From: Allobosea sp.
GTDB taxonomy: Bacteria > Pseudomonadota > Alphaproteobacteria > Rhizobiales > Kaistiaceae
Direction of reading: 5' to 3'
Assembly: GCA_017307955.1 (NCBI GenBank)
Contig: JAFKFV010000007.1
Coordinates: 372,001 to 436,000, forward strand
DNA length: 64,000 nt
Every line of letters begins with the position of its first letter. Position 1 is the stretch's first letter. The position numbers were made by a program, and so were the translations under genes. Positions 25,288 to 33,102 of this stretch are shown piece by piece. The notes beneath the pieces are model-generated. The model saw only the letters and a program-made list of their open reading frames with translations. It did not search any database and was not told the origin of the DNA.

Positions 25288-26175
25288 TCAGCGCGTCGGG
25301 CAGAAAAGCGTGCCGGGCGTGCAGTTGAGGCCGGGCATCTGCGGCTGATCCGGCGAGCGAGGCTTCGCCTGCGGCGGCTGATAGGGCGCGGGTCCGGGAG
25401 GCGGCGGTGGCCGCTGGCCAGCCTGATTGCCGCCCTGGTTGCCCTGACCGGCATTCGGAGGCGGCGGCGGAGGCCTTTGCCCACCCTGGTTGCCACCCGG
25501 ATTGCCGCCTTGCCCCGCATTCGGCGGCGGCGGACGCTGGCCGCCCTGCCCCGGGGGCGGACGGTTGCCGGGCGGCGGGCGATAACCAGGCTCGTCGTCC
25601 CAGCCCGGCTGCGGCCGATAGCCGGGCGGGCGGGACCCCGGACGGTCCCAGTCCGGCCGGTAGCCGGGTGGCGGCGGTCGATAGCCGGGCTCGCCCCAGT
25701 TCGGCGGAGGCGGACGATAGCCGGGCGGTGGCGGCGGATAGCCGGGTCCATAGTAAGGCGGACGCGGACCGGGCCCGTAATAGGGCGGGCGCGGGCCGTA
25801 ATAGGGCGGCGGCGGCTCGACATAGACCGGCGGCGGCGTGACGATCACCGGCGGCGGCGGAGGCGGCGGACCGCGATAGACGGGCGGCGGGCCGACGAAG
25901 CCGGCGAGATAATTGTCCGAGACCCAGCCAGGCGGGCCGCCGGCGGAGACCTGACACCAACTGGGCACACAGCCGAGAATGTCGACGCCCGTGCCTTTCG
26001 GCAGCGTGCCGATCTTGCCGTAGCCGGTGCCGGGCCCCATGCGCATGTTGACCGCGCCCGTCGTGAAGGCATCGTCGGCCAGCGCGGCGCCACCGAAGGC
26101 GATAACGAGGCCGGCGGCCAGCAGGCCGGCGCGAGCATGCCTCGCGCGTGAAGTGATCGAGTGACCTTTCGTCAA
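25288..26175 (-). CDS. Exported SH3b-domain protein with long proline-rich tail
   Basis: 295 residues beginning at a TTG with AGGGAG upstream. Signal peptide (about 18-36, LLAAGLVIAFGGAALADD); bacterial SH3 domain (about 39-92: TGAVNMRMGPGTGYGKIGTLPKG, then WCQVSAGGPPGWVSDNYLAG); then about 180 residues of Pro/Tyr/Gly repeats (PPYYGPGPRP, PPGYRPPPP) changing to PPPPNAGQGG-type Gln/Gly/Asn blocks. It ends MPGLNCTPGTLFCPTR with two Cys. SH3b domains bind peptidoglycan or proteins; the tail may span the periplasm. Function is inferred as envelope structural. Divergent from lepB. Confidence 0.85.
   Translation of the reverse strand: MTKGHSITSRARHARAGLLAAGLVIAFGGAALADDAFTTGAVNMRMGPGTGYGKIGTLPKGTGVDILGCVPSWCQVSAGGPPGWVSDNYLAGFVGPPPVYRGPPPPPPPVIVTPPPVYVEPPPPYYGPRPPYYGPGPRPPYYGPGYPPPPPGYRPPPPNWGEPGYRPPPPGYRPDWDRPGSRPPGYRPQPGWDDEPGYRPPPGNRPPPGQGGQRPPPPNAGQGGNPGGNQGGQRPPPPPPNAGQGNQGGNQAGQRPPPPPGPAPYQPPQAKPRSPDQPQMPGLNCTPGTLFCPTR
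25340..25850. repeat. Proline/glycine-coding low-complexity repeat region
   Basis: DNA inside the SH3 gene consisting of degenerate GGCGGCGG/CCGGGCGG units that encode PPPP, PGYRPPP and NAGQGG modules. The units are irregular, with no fixed spacer, so this is a coding minisatellite and not a CRISPR. Slippage here could change tail length between strains. Confidence 0.75.
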
Positions 26176-26331
26176 TCGCTGCTCCCTCAAGGCGCCCAGC
26201 GGGCGCGACTCACATTTTCGCCTCAGACGCGGACCATAGAGCCCCGTCGCCTCGCCCGGTCACCGGGCCGATCCGGCATCGGACGGGACGGTTGCCCGCC
26301 CCTCCCGCATCGCCTAAACACGGCTGCCCCA

Positions 26332-27141
26332 ATGTCGGAATTGCCATCCATGTCCGAAACCGAGAAGTCCCCAGCCGGCAAGGCCGGCGGCAAGCCTGCG
26401 AAGAAGCCCGCCGATGACGGCATTCTGGGCACGCTTCGTGTCTTTGCCGAGGCACTCGTCATCGCATTCCTCGTTCGGACCTTTCTTTTTCAACCCTTCG
26501 TCATCCCGTCCGGTTCCCTGATCCCGACGCTGGAGATCGGCGATTATCTCTTCGCCTCCAAGTATAGCTACGGCTATTCTCGCTATTCCTTCCCGTTCGG
26601 CTTCCCGCCCTTCTCGGGCCGTATCTTCGGATCGATGCCGAGGCAGGGCGACATTATCGTCTTCAAGGGTCCGCGCGATAATTCGACCGACTATATCAAG
26701 CGCGTGATCGGGCTTCCCGGCGATACGGTGCAGGTCACGGGCGGCCGCCTCTACATCAACGACAAGCTGGTCGAGCGGCGCCAGATCGAGAACTACCTGA
26801 CGACCAATCTCTTCGGACAGCAGGCCGAGGTGCCGCAATATATCGAGACGCTGCCGGACGGCGTCCAGCACCGGATCATCGAGATCTCGGGCGACGAAGG
26901 CCAGTTCGACGATACGCCGCGCTACGAGGTGCCGCCCGGCCATGTCTTCATGATGGGCGACAATCGCGACAACTCCGCCGACAGCCGCGACATGAATTCG
27001 ATGGGCTATGTGCCGATCGACAATCTCGAGGGCAAGGCGCAGGTCATCTTCTTCTCGATCAACGACCAGACGCCGATCTGGAAGGTCTGGGACTGGCCCT
27101 GGGCGGTGCGCTGGAACCGCATCTTCACCGGCATCAACTGA
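26332..27141 (+). CDS. lepB: Signal peptidase I
   Basis: 269 residues. A cytoplasmic Lys/Pro-rich segment (1-30) precedes one transmembrane helix (about 34-54, VFAEALVIAFLVRTFLFQPFVI), then catalytic Ser in IPSGSLIPTL, general-base Lys in DYIKRVIGLPGD (box D), and box E GHVFMMGDNRDNSADSRD. These are the full signal peptidase I motifs; the enzyme removes Sec and Tat signal peptides on the periplasmic side. Start is the ATG at 26332; a second ATG 18 bases later is equally possible as neither has a strong ribosome site. Divergent from the SH3 protein gene. Confidence 0.96.
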   Translation: MSELPSMSETEKSPAGKAGGKPAKKPADDGILGTLRVFAEALVIAFLVRTFLFQPFVIPSGSLIPTLEIGDYLFASKYSYGYSRYSFPFGFPPFSGRIFGSMPRQGDIIVFKGPRDNSTDYIKRVIGLPGDTVQVTGGRLYINDKLVERRQIENYLTTNLFGQQAEVPQYIETLPDGVQHRIIEISGDEGQFDDTPRYEVPPGHVFMMGDNRDNSADSRDMNSMGYVPIDNLEGKAQVIFFSINDQTPIWKVWDWPWAVRWNRIFTGIN

Positions 27142-27238
27142 GGCACCGCCTGCGGCATTTTTGCTGCATTGCAGCAGCGCGCGCTAAGTCATAAGGGAGG
27201 ACTAGTTCTCCCCGACGCTCCATCACGGATCCGCCGCC

Positions 27239-28408
27239 ATGCCTCTGGCGATCTTCGCCCTGGCCGTCGCCTCGTTCGGCGTCGGTACGACCGAATTCGT
27301 GATCATGGGCCTCCTGCCCGAGCTCGCGCAGGATCTCGGCGTCTCGATCCCGCGCGCCGGCCTCCTGATCACCGGCTATGCGCTGGGCGTCGTGGTCGGC
27401 GGGCCGATCATCGCCATCGCCACGGCCGGCCTGCCGCGCAAGACGACCCTGCTCGGCCTCACCGCCCTCTTCGCGCTGGGCAATCTCCTCTGCGCGCTGG
27501 CGCCGAGCTATGGCCTCTTGATGGCGGCGCGCGTCGTCACCGCCTTCGGCCACGGCGCCTTTTTCGGCATCGGCTCGATCGTCGCGGCCTCGCTCGTGCC
27601 GCAGAACCAGCGCGCCCGCGCCATGGCGATGATGTTCGCGGGCCTGACGCTCGCCAATATCCTCGGCGTGCCGGCGGGAACGGCGCTCGGCCAGGCCTTC
27701 GGCTGGCGCTCGCCCTTCTATGTCGTGGTGGCCATCGCGCTGCTCTCGGTCGCCGCGATCGCGCTTTTCGTCCCGGCAGGCCGCGACGGCGACAAGCCGG
27801 CCGGCCTCGCCAGCGAGTTCCGCGTCTTCCGCGACCGTCAGGTCTGGCTGGCCATGCTGATGAGCGTCGTGACCTCGGCCAGCCTCTTCGCCGTCTTCAC
27901 CTATATCGCGCCGATCCTGGAGACCGTCGCCGGCATCTCGCCGCGCGGCACCACCATCGTGCTGCTCCTCTTCGGCGTCGGCATCACCATCGGCAATCTC
28001 GTCGGCGGCCGCCTCGCCGACTGGCGGCTCATGGAGACGATCACGGGCGCGCTCGGCCTCCTGGCGCTCGTGCTGCTGCAATTCGCTCTCAGCAGCCATT
28101 TCGCGCCGGCCGCCGCGGCGACGGTGTTCGTCTGGGGCGTCGTGTTCTTCGTGCTGATCCCGCCCTTGCAGATGCGGGTCATCGAATGCGCCTCGGCGGC
28201 GCCCAATCTCGCATCGACGCTCAACCAGGGTGCCTTCAATCTCGGCAACGCGCTCGGCGCGTGGATCGGCGGCGCCACGCTGACGCTCGGCTTCGCTTAT
28301 GACGTGCTGCCGCTCGTCGGCGCGCTGTTGGCGCTGGTCGCGCTCGGCGTCGCATTCACGACGTGGCGGATCAGCCGCCGGCGTATGGCAGTCGCACTGG
28401 CCGAATGA
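27239..28408 (+). CDS. MFS transporter, DHA1/AraJ type exporter
   Basis: 389 residues, 12 transmembrane helices. FALAVASFGVGTTEFVIMGLLPELAQDLGVS at the N-terminus is the DHA1-type opening, and motif C-like ANILGVPAGTALGQAFGWR is in helix 5, typical of drug or sugar efflux antiporters such as AraJ and YdhP. The second half (RVFRDRQVWLAMLMSVVTSASLF onward) is a full repeat. Substrate unknown. The region just upstream (27162-27176) contains TGCTGC-ATT-GCAGCA, a possible operator. A terminator follows. Confidence 0.9.
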   Translation: MPLAIFALAVASFGVGTTEFVIMGLLPELAQDLGVSIPRAGLLITGYALGVVVGGPIIAIATAGLPRKTTLLGLTALFALGNLLCALAPSYGLLMAARVVTAFGHGAFFGIGSIVAASLVPQNQRARAMAMMFAGLTLANILGVPAGTALGQAFGWRSPFYVVVAIALLSVAAIALFVPAGRDGDKPAGLASEFRVFRDRQVWLAMLMSVVTSASLFAVFTYIAPILETVAGISPRGTTIVLLLFGVGITIGNLVGGRLADWRLMETITGALGLLALVLLQFALSSHFAPAAAATVFVWGVVFFVLIPPLQMRVIECASAAPNLASTLNQGAFNLGNALGAWIGGATLTLGFAYDVLPLVGALLALVALGVAFTTWRISRRRMAVALAE

Positions 28409-28422
28409 TGTAGGACTGGCCG

Positions 28423-28450
28423 ATCCGGCGCCGAAGCGCCGGATTTTCCG
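28423..28450 (+). terminator. Intrinsic terminator after the MFS gene
   Basis: Stem ATCCGGCGC / GCGCCGGAT (28423-28431 with 28436-28444), CGAA tetraloop, then TTT. Nine perfect base pairs, right after the MFS stop at 28408; the T tract is short. It is also downstream of the minus-strand small gene ending at 28473. Confidence 0.7.
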
Positions 28451-28472
28451 ACCCTGCAATCATTGGCTGGCG

Positions 28473-28616
28473 TCAGTGCGCGCGGATCAGCGTATGCGAC
28501 AGTCCGGACGGCGCCGCATCCGCGCCAGCGTCCCGGCCGAAGGCCGCGCTCGGCAGCATGATGCTCAGCCAGATGGCCGCCGCGGCCAGCCAGGCCTCCG
28601 CGCCCAGACGTGTCAT
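28473..28616 (-). CDS. Small membrane or secreted peptide, hypothetical
   Basis: 47 residues: hydrophobic helix (AWLAAAAIWLSIMLPSAAFG, about 8-27) that reads like an uncleaved anchor or a signal peptide, then a short polar tail ending THTLIRAH-like. ATG preceded by GGGAG seven bases upstream. No family recognised. Sits between the MFS gene and a strong inverted repeat. The reading is plausible, not certain; small GC-rich frames are often spurious. Confidence 0.45.
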   Translation of the reverse strand: MTRLGAEAWLAAAAIWLSIMLPSAAFGRDAGADAAPSGLSHTLIRAH

Positions 28617-28663
28617 GACGCAACTCCCGACAAATCGGTTGTTCGAACGATGCAGGTTTTTTG

Positions 28664-28707
28664 GAAGGTCCGCTCCCCCGCGGGCGCGAGGGAGCGGCTT
28701 GACCTTC
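28664..28707. repeat. Long interrupted inverted repeat (hairpin) downstream of the dienelactone hydrolase gene
   Basis: GAAGGTCCGCTCCC (28664-28677) pairs with GGGAGCG plus GACCTTC (28690-28696 and 28701-28707), 14 base pairs with a four-base bulge (GCTT) on one side and a 12-base loop. Neither strand has a downstream T tract (the minus side has six A's), so it is not a classical terminator. It may stabilise a transcript 3' end or bind a protein. Confidence 0.6.
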
Positions 28708-28776
28708 AAAATCTATGCAGCGATCGTGCCAATATCATGACAAGCAGGCGAAGAAGCCGCCCTCATGGACTGCCGA

Positions 28777-29691
28777 TCAGCCGAGCGCGCCCTTGAGGAA
28801 GTCGATCGTGCGGCCCCAGGCCAGCGTCGCGGCCTTGGCGTCGTAACGCGCCGACGAGGTGTCGTTGTTGAAGGCGTGGTTGACGCCGTCATAGACGAAG
28901 AGCTGATAGTCGGTGCCCGCCGCCTTCAGCGCCGCCTCGTAGTCGGAGATGCCGGCATTGATGCGCTCGTCGAGCCCCGCATAATGAAGCATCAGCTTCG
29001 CCTTGATCTTCGGCACATCCGCCGCCTTCGGCTGCATGCCGTAATAGGCGACGCCGGCGACGAGGCTCGGATCGTTGACCGCGAGCTGGTTGACCATGCC
29101 GCCGCCCCAGCAGAAGCCGACGGCGCCGACCTTGCCGTTCGAGGCGGGATTGTCCTTGAGCCAGGCGACGGCCGCCATCGCTTCCGCCAGCGCCTCGGCC
29201 GGCTTCAATTCGCCGATCATCGTCCGGGCCTTGTCCTCGTCGGTCGGCGTCCCGCCGGAGGTCGACAGGAGATCGACGCCGAGCGCCAGGAAGCCGTCCA
29301 CCGCGAAGCGCCGGGTGACATCCTCGATATGCGGGTTGAGGCCGCGGTTCTCGTGGATGACGAGCACGGCGGGCAGCTTGCCGGTCGCGTCCTTGGGCTT
29401 CGCGAGCAGGCCGGAGATCGTCTTGCCCGAGGGACCGGGGAAGCTGACACGCTCAGTTACGATCCGCGCATCGTCCTCGGCGACCACGGCGGCGCGCGCC
29501 TTGTCGGCGGCGAGCATCGGCACCACGGCCGCGGCGGCGGCCGAGCTGCCGACGAGCTTGGTGAGCTTGTCCATGAAGCCGCGGCGGTCGAGCGTCAGAT
29601 GCGTGTATTCGTCATAGAGCTTGATCATCTCCTGCGTGACGGCAGGCTTCTCCCCGTTGCCGGGCGTGCTCTGTTGTTCGGTGGCGGCCAT
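28777..29691 (-). CDS. Dienelactone hydrolase family protein, Tat signal
   Basis: 304 residues. The nucleophile is a Cys in GFCWGGGMVNQLA, with Asp in LMLHYAGLDERINA and His in VNHAFNND, the Cys-Asp-His triad of dienelactone hydrolases. An N-terminal twin-arginine motif (LDRRGFMDKLTKLVG, about 34-48) is followed by a hydrophobic Ala-rich segment, so export by Tat is likely, which is unusual but known for this branch. Enzymes of this type open lactones or cleave esters; the exact substrate is unknown. The pre-Tat stretch of 33 residues is longer than usual. Confidence 0.9.
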   Translation of the reverse strand: MAATEQQSTPGNGEKPAVTQEMIKLYDEYTHLTLDRRGFMDKLTKLVGSSAAAAAVVPMLAADKARAAVVAEDDARIVTERVSFPGPSGKTISGLLAKPKDATGKLPAVLVIHENRGLNPHIEDVTRRFAVDGFLALGVDLLSTSGGTPTDEDKARTMIGELKPAEALAEAMAAVAWLKDNPASNGKVGAVGFCWGGGMVNQLAVNDPSLVAGVAYYGMQPKAADVPKIKAKLMLHYAGLDERINAGISDYEAALKAAGTDYQLFVYDGVNHAFNNDTSSARYDAKAATLAWGRTIDFLKGALG

Positions 29692-30256
29692 GATCGCGTC
29701 GTCTCCCTCGTGATCGTCGGCGTCACTGCGGACGATGGTCGAATATCGATGGTTCGGAACGGCGCCGGAGCGGGAATGCCCGGACCGTCAAAGTCTTGGA
29801 GCGGCGGCGGCGCCATTCAAGGCGCGAGCGCGCCCGCGCGATCACGATCCGTTCAGATCGCGTGATCGACCGCCGGCTCCCCAAGCCTCGACGTCGCCTC
29901 CGACATCCGCCTGTCCGATCTCGGCCAAGCAAAGAACCGGAGCCTTACGATCATCGCCCTGCACTCATCCTGACGAGCCGCCGCCCGCTTCTTGTGCAGC
30001 GCTGTCCATCCTGCAGGCGGATGCCCGAAAACGTTGATTTCTGTTGATTTCTACTGCATTCTTGTCAGGCGAGGTCAGACGAAGGACGGACGGAGACTGG
30101 GGTCGCGCGGTTCAAGGGAGGGGGCTTCTCGGAGAAGGAGGCGTTCCGCATCGCACCGGCCATCGGACGATACCGGCATTTTCCACCGACATCTGAGGAC
30201 CCGAAGACGACGGCGGCCATCCGGGCCGCTGACATAGGAAAGTGAGAGGATCGGCC
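29692..30256. other. 565-bp gene-free region upstream of the cold-shock gene
   Basis: No convincing gene. It holds the promoter side of the minus-strand dienelactone hydrolase gene and the long leader of the cold-shock gene. Visible marks are an 8-base inverted repeat CGATCACG / CGTGATCG (29839-29868), a tandem 10-base direct repeat GTTGATTTCT at 30033-30052 inside an AT-rich island, and a CTTCTC-G-GAGAAG palindrome at about 30125. Short frames here lack family features. Confidence 0.55.
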
Positions 30257-30469
30257 ATGCGCCAGACCGGCACCGTCAAGTTCTTCAATGCTTCCAAAGG
30301 CTTCGGCTTTATCACCCCCGACCAGGGCGGAGCCGACGTATTCGTTCACGTCACCGCGGTCGAGCGCTCCGGCCTCAGCGGCCTCAATGATGGCATGCGC
30401 ATTTCCTTCGAGACCGAGCCGGACAAGCGCGGCAAGGGCCCGAAAGCGGTGGATCTCCGCCCGATCTGA
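30257..30469 (+). CDS. Cold-shock domain protein (CspA family)
   Basis: 70 residues, one cold-shock OB fold. RNP1-type KGFGFITPD and RNP2-type VFVHVTAVERSG bind single-stranded RNA; TGTVKFFNASKG starts the fold. The C-terminus is Lys/Gly-rich (ETEPDKRGKGPKAVDL). Family members melt mRNA secondary structure at low temperature or serve as general RNA chaperones. ATG preceded by GAGGATCGGCC. A strong intrinsic terminator follows 28 bases after the stop. Confidence 0.95.
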   Translation: MRQTGTVKFFNASKGFGFITPDQGGADVFVHVTAVERSGLSGLNDGMRISFETEPDKRGKGPKAVDLRPI

Positions 30470-30497
30470 ACCGGCGGAAAGACTGCCCTGATTGGAG

Positions 30498-30529
30498 CGC
30501 CCCGGATTCCGTCCGGGGCGTTTTTCTTT
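30498..30529 (+). terminator. Intrinsic terminator of the cold-shock gene
   Basis: Perfect nine-base stem CGCCCCGGA / TCCGGGGCG around a five-base loop, followed by TTTTTCTTT. This is one of the clearest terminators in the window and ends the monocistronic cold-shock transcript. Confidence 0.93.
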
Positions 30530-30815
30530 GGCCGATCTGGCAGTGCGCAATGAATGCTGCGGCGCCGCCAAAAGCGCGATCAACAGCCTTTCGCACCCGC
30601 GAGCAAAAGTGATCTCGCCATTCGGACCGGCCGCTATATAGTCATAGGCAAGAGATTCGCGCTGCTTGGCCTTTGGCCGAATACGGGTTTCGGGTGATCG
30701 TGTCGCCGCTCTAGCTGGCCGCCTTTCGCTCGGAAACGGAGGGAGAACTTCGGTTCTCCGACCGGAACTGCTTGTTGTGCGTGCTTTCCCTTCCGATCAA
30801 GCGCGAGGATCGGCC
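30530..30815. other. Leader region of the YbjN-domain gene, with a UUCG-type hairpin
   Basis: About 290 bp without a gene. Contains a candidate promoter area near CTATATAGTCATAGG (30632-30646), and at 30742-30759 the hairpin GGAGAAC-TTCG-GTTCTCC, seven base pairs closed by a UUCG tetraloop, which is very stable in RNA. The ribosome site GAGGATCGGCC before the next gene is identical to that of the cold-shock gene. Confidence 0.55.
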
Positions 30816-31319
30816 ATGAGCCTCATCGAATTCGAGACCGAAGACCGTCGATCGAACCCCGTCGACACGATCGAGCATATCGCTCAGATCAACGACTGGA
30901 GTTTCGAGCGTTCGGCCGACGACGAGATCACGATCGCGATCGGGGGCGGGTGGTGCGACTACCACGTCTCCTTCTCCTGGATGGAGGACATGGAGGCGAT
31001 CCACCTCGCCTGCGCCTTCGATCTGAAGGTGACCGACCCGCGCAAGACCGAGGTGATGCGCCTTCTCTCGCTAGTCAACGAGCAGCTCTGGATCGGCCAT
31101 TTCGACCTGTGGGGCAAGGAAGGCGTGGTGATGTATCGCCAGACCATGCTGCTAGCCGGCGGCGCCGAACCGAATGGCGCCCAGGTCGAGGGCCTGCTCG
31201 AGAACGCCATCGAGAGCTGCGAGCGCTATTACCAGGCCTTCCAGTTCGTCGTCTGGGCCGGCAAGCCCGCCCAGGAAGCGCTCGACACCGTCATGTTCGA
31301 GACCGTCGGCGAAGCCTGA
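30816..31319 (+). CDS. YbjN domain-containing protein (putative sensory transduction regulator)
   Basis: 167 residues, YbjN fold throughout. NPVDTIEHIAQINDWSFERSADDEITIAI is the typical N-terminus and VMRLLSLVNEQLWIGHFDLW the middle helix. The family resembles type III secretion chaperones in fold, and E. coli YbjN affects motility and stress phenotypes, but no activity is known. Highly conserved as a stand-alone gene next to proC in Rhizobiales (recalled, unverified). A terminator-like hairpin follows, then proC. Confidence 0.9.
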   Translation: MSLIEFETEDRRSNPVDTIEHIAQINDWSFERSADDEITIAIGGGWCDYHVSFSWMEDMEAIHLACAFDLKVTDPRKTEVMRLLSLVNEQLWIGHFDLWGKEGVVMYRQTMLLAGGAEPNGAQVEGLLENAIESCERYYQAFQFVVWAGKPAQEALDTVMFETVGEA

Positions 31320-31340
31320 CGGCGCCTTGATTTCCAAGCG

Positions 31341-31371
31341 AAAGGTCGCCGCCGACGCGGCGGCCTTTCTC
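31341..31371 (+). terminator. Terminator-like hairpin after the YbjN gene
   Basis: AAAGGTCGCCGC (31341-31352) pairs with GCGGCGGCCTTT (31357-31368) through 12 positions including one T-G wobble, with a CGAC loop, and the stem ends in TTTCT. The T tract is part of the stem, as in many alphaproteobacterial terminators. Confidence 0.65.
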
Positions 31372-31485
31372 ATCGGCACGGCATCAGTGACGGGTGCTCG
31401 ACGGCCTCAGTGGAACCGCAGCGGCTTCCCAATCGAAGCCTTCCCGGTCTATGACCGGCCGTCCCTGAAACCGACCGGTGGCCCC

Positions 31486-32310
31486 ATGTCCTTTCCAGAA
31501 CTGACGCCCGCTTCCCCGCTCGTGCTGATCGGCGCCGGCAAGATGGGCGGCGCGCTCCTCGCCGGCTGGCTGAAGGGCGGGCTCGATCCGAAGGCGGTGC
31601 TGGTCGTCGATCCCAGCCCGCCGCCGGAAACGCTGCAGATGCTCGCCGAGGCCGGCATCGGCCATCATGCCGCCCCGCCCTCCGGCATCGAGGCGCGCGT
31701 GCTGCTGATCGCGGTGAAGCCGCAGATGATGGGCGCGGCGCTGCCGGCCGTGCGGGCGCTGGTCGGGCCTAGGACCGTCAGCGTCTCCATCGCGGCCGGC
31801 ACGACGGTTGGGACGCTCGAGGCGGCGCTCGGCGGGGCGATCGTCCGCGCAATGCCGAACACGCCGGCGCAGGTCGGCCGCGGCGCCACCGGCCTCTTCG
31901 CCAACGCCGCCGTCACGGGGAGCGATCGTGCGCTGGTCGGCGCCCTGATCGAGGCGGTCGGCATCGTCGGCTGGGTCGAGGAGGAGGGCCTCATCGACGC
32001 GGTCACCGCGATGTCCGGCTCCGGGCCGGCCTATGTGTTCCTGCTCGCCGAGGCGCTCGCCGCCGCCGGCATCGCCGCCGGACTGCCGCCGGACATGGCC
32101 GAGCGCTTTGCGCGCGCCACGGTGACGGGCTCGGGCGAACTGCTCGCGCAGTCGCCGCTGCCGCCCGCCGAGTTGCGCCGCAACGTGACCTCGCCGAAAG
32201 GCACCACGGCTGCGGCGCTCGCGGTCCTGATGGCCGAGGACGGGCTCGGACCTCTGCTGGAGAAGGCGGTCGCAGCCGCAAAACGACGCGCTGAAGAACT
32301 GGCGGGCTGA
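31486..32310 (+). CDS. proC: Pyrroline-5-carboxylate reductase
   Basis: 274 residues. Rossmann fold LVLIGAGKMGGALLAGWL at the N-terminus, mid motif GAIVRAMPNTPAQVGRGATGL, and the dimer-forming C-terminal domain with TAMSGSGPAYVFLLAEALAAAG, plus ELRRNVTSPKGTTAAAL, the family signature. Last step in proline synthesis, reducing pyrroline-5-carboxylate with NAD(P)H. The start at MSFPEL was picked because it directly precedes the fold; the longer frame upstream overlaps the YbjN gene. A regulator gene follows after 59 bases. Confidence 0.97.
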   Translation: MSFPELTPASPLVLIGAGKMGGALLAGWLKGGLDPKAVLVVDPSPPPETLQMLAEAGIGHHAAPPSGIEARVLLIAVKPQMMGAALPAVRALVGPRTVSVSIAAGTTVGTLEAALGGAIVRAMPNTPAQVGRGATGLFANAAVTGSDRALVGALIEAVGIVGWVEEEGLIDAVTAMSGSGPAYVFLLAEALAAAGIAAGLPPDMAERFARATVTGSGELLAQSPLPPAELRRNVTSPKGTTAAALAVLMAEDGLGPLLEKAVAAAKRRAEELAG

Positions 32311-32369
32311 AAGAGGTCGCATTCGCGCCCTATCTTCCCTGTACACCGAACGCTTCAGGGAGCAGAGCC

Positions 32370-33050
32370 ATGCAGCAGGCAGTACCCGACCCGATCATCG
32401 ACGCCTTCATGTCGCTGCTCGCCGAGAAGCGCTTCGACGCGATCACACTGCCCGAGATCGCGACGCGCGCGAACCTCTCGCTCGGCGCGCTACGCGAAGG
32501 CGCCGATGGCAAGTTCGCCATTCTCGGCGCCTTCATCCGCCGCGTCGACCGCGCGGTGCTCGACGAGATCGAGCCCGGCGATGCCGGCGGCGACTCGCAT
32601 CGTGACCGGCTGTTCGACGTCCTCATGCGCCGCTTCGACCGCCTCAGCGCCTATCGCCGTTCCATCGCGCATCTCCTCGAAAGCTGCCGTCGCGATCCCG
32701 CTCTCGCTCTCGCGGTCAATGCCCTGTCGCTGCCATCGGCGCGTTACATGCTGGCCGGCGCCGGGATCGGCTCGGACGGCATGCGCGGCATCGCACGCGC
32801 CGAAGGATTGGCGCTGCTGATGGCCAAGGTCTCGTCGGTGTGGGTCGAGGACACCGATCCCGACCAGTCGCGCACCATGTCGGCGCTCGACAAGGCGCTG
32901 TCGCGGGCCGAGGACTGGGACCAGCGGCTCGGCCGCGCCGAGCGCATGCTCTGCGGCGTCGCCCGGCGCTTCTCGTCGCGCCGCTCTTCCCATCGCCCGT
33001 CCCATGTCCGCGAGACGCCGCCCGCCGGCGCCGGCGACGTTCCGGCTTGA
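32370..33050 (+). CDS. TetR family transcriptional regulator
   Basis: 226 residues. The N-terminal HTH (about 5-50: DAFMSLLAEKRFDAITLPEIATRANLSLGALREG) fits TetR, although the usual Tyr-x-His-Phe pattern after the recognition helix is replaced by GADGKFAILGAFI. The rest is a helical ligand and dimer domain, and the tail is basic/Pro-rich. Start has AGGGAG seven bases upstream. Regulated genes unknown; it may act on its own neighbours proC or csaA. Confidence 0.8.
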   Translation: MQQAVPDPIIDAFMSLLAEKRFDAITLPEIATRANLSLGALREGADGKFAILGAFIRRVDRAVLDEIEPGDAGGDSHRDRLFDVLMRRFDRLSAYRRSIAHLLESCRRDPALALAVNALSLPSARYMLAGAGIGSDGMRGIARAEGLALLMAKVSSVWVEDTDPDQSRTMSALDKALSRAEDWDQRLGRAERMLCGVARRFSSRRSSHRPSHVRETPPAGAGDVPA

Positions 33051-33102
33051 CGCGCCGGCTGGCGATGCTACGCCGCGCTCGAACGCATGAGGAGCAGCGG
33101 CG

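Noticed and set aside
25340..25850. Repeat region as a CRISPR array
   Set aside because: Units are irregular, coding and proline-rich, with no uniform direct repeats or spacers, and there are no cas genes nearby.
29735..30037. 100-residue frame in the gene-free region ahead of the cold-shock gene
   Set aside because: Ser/Pro/Arg-rich with no recognisable features or good ribosome site; other frames over the same DNA look equally random.
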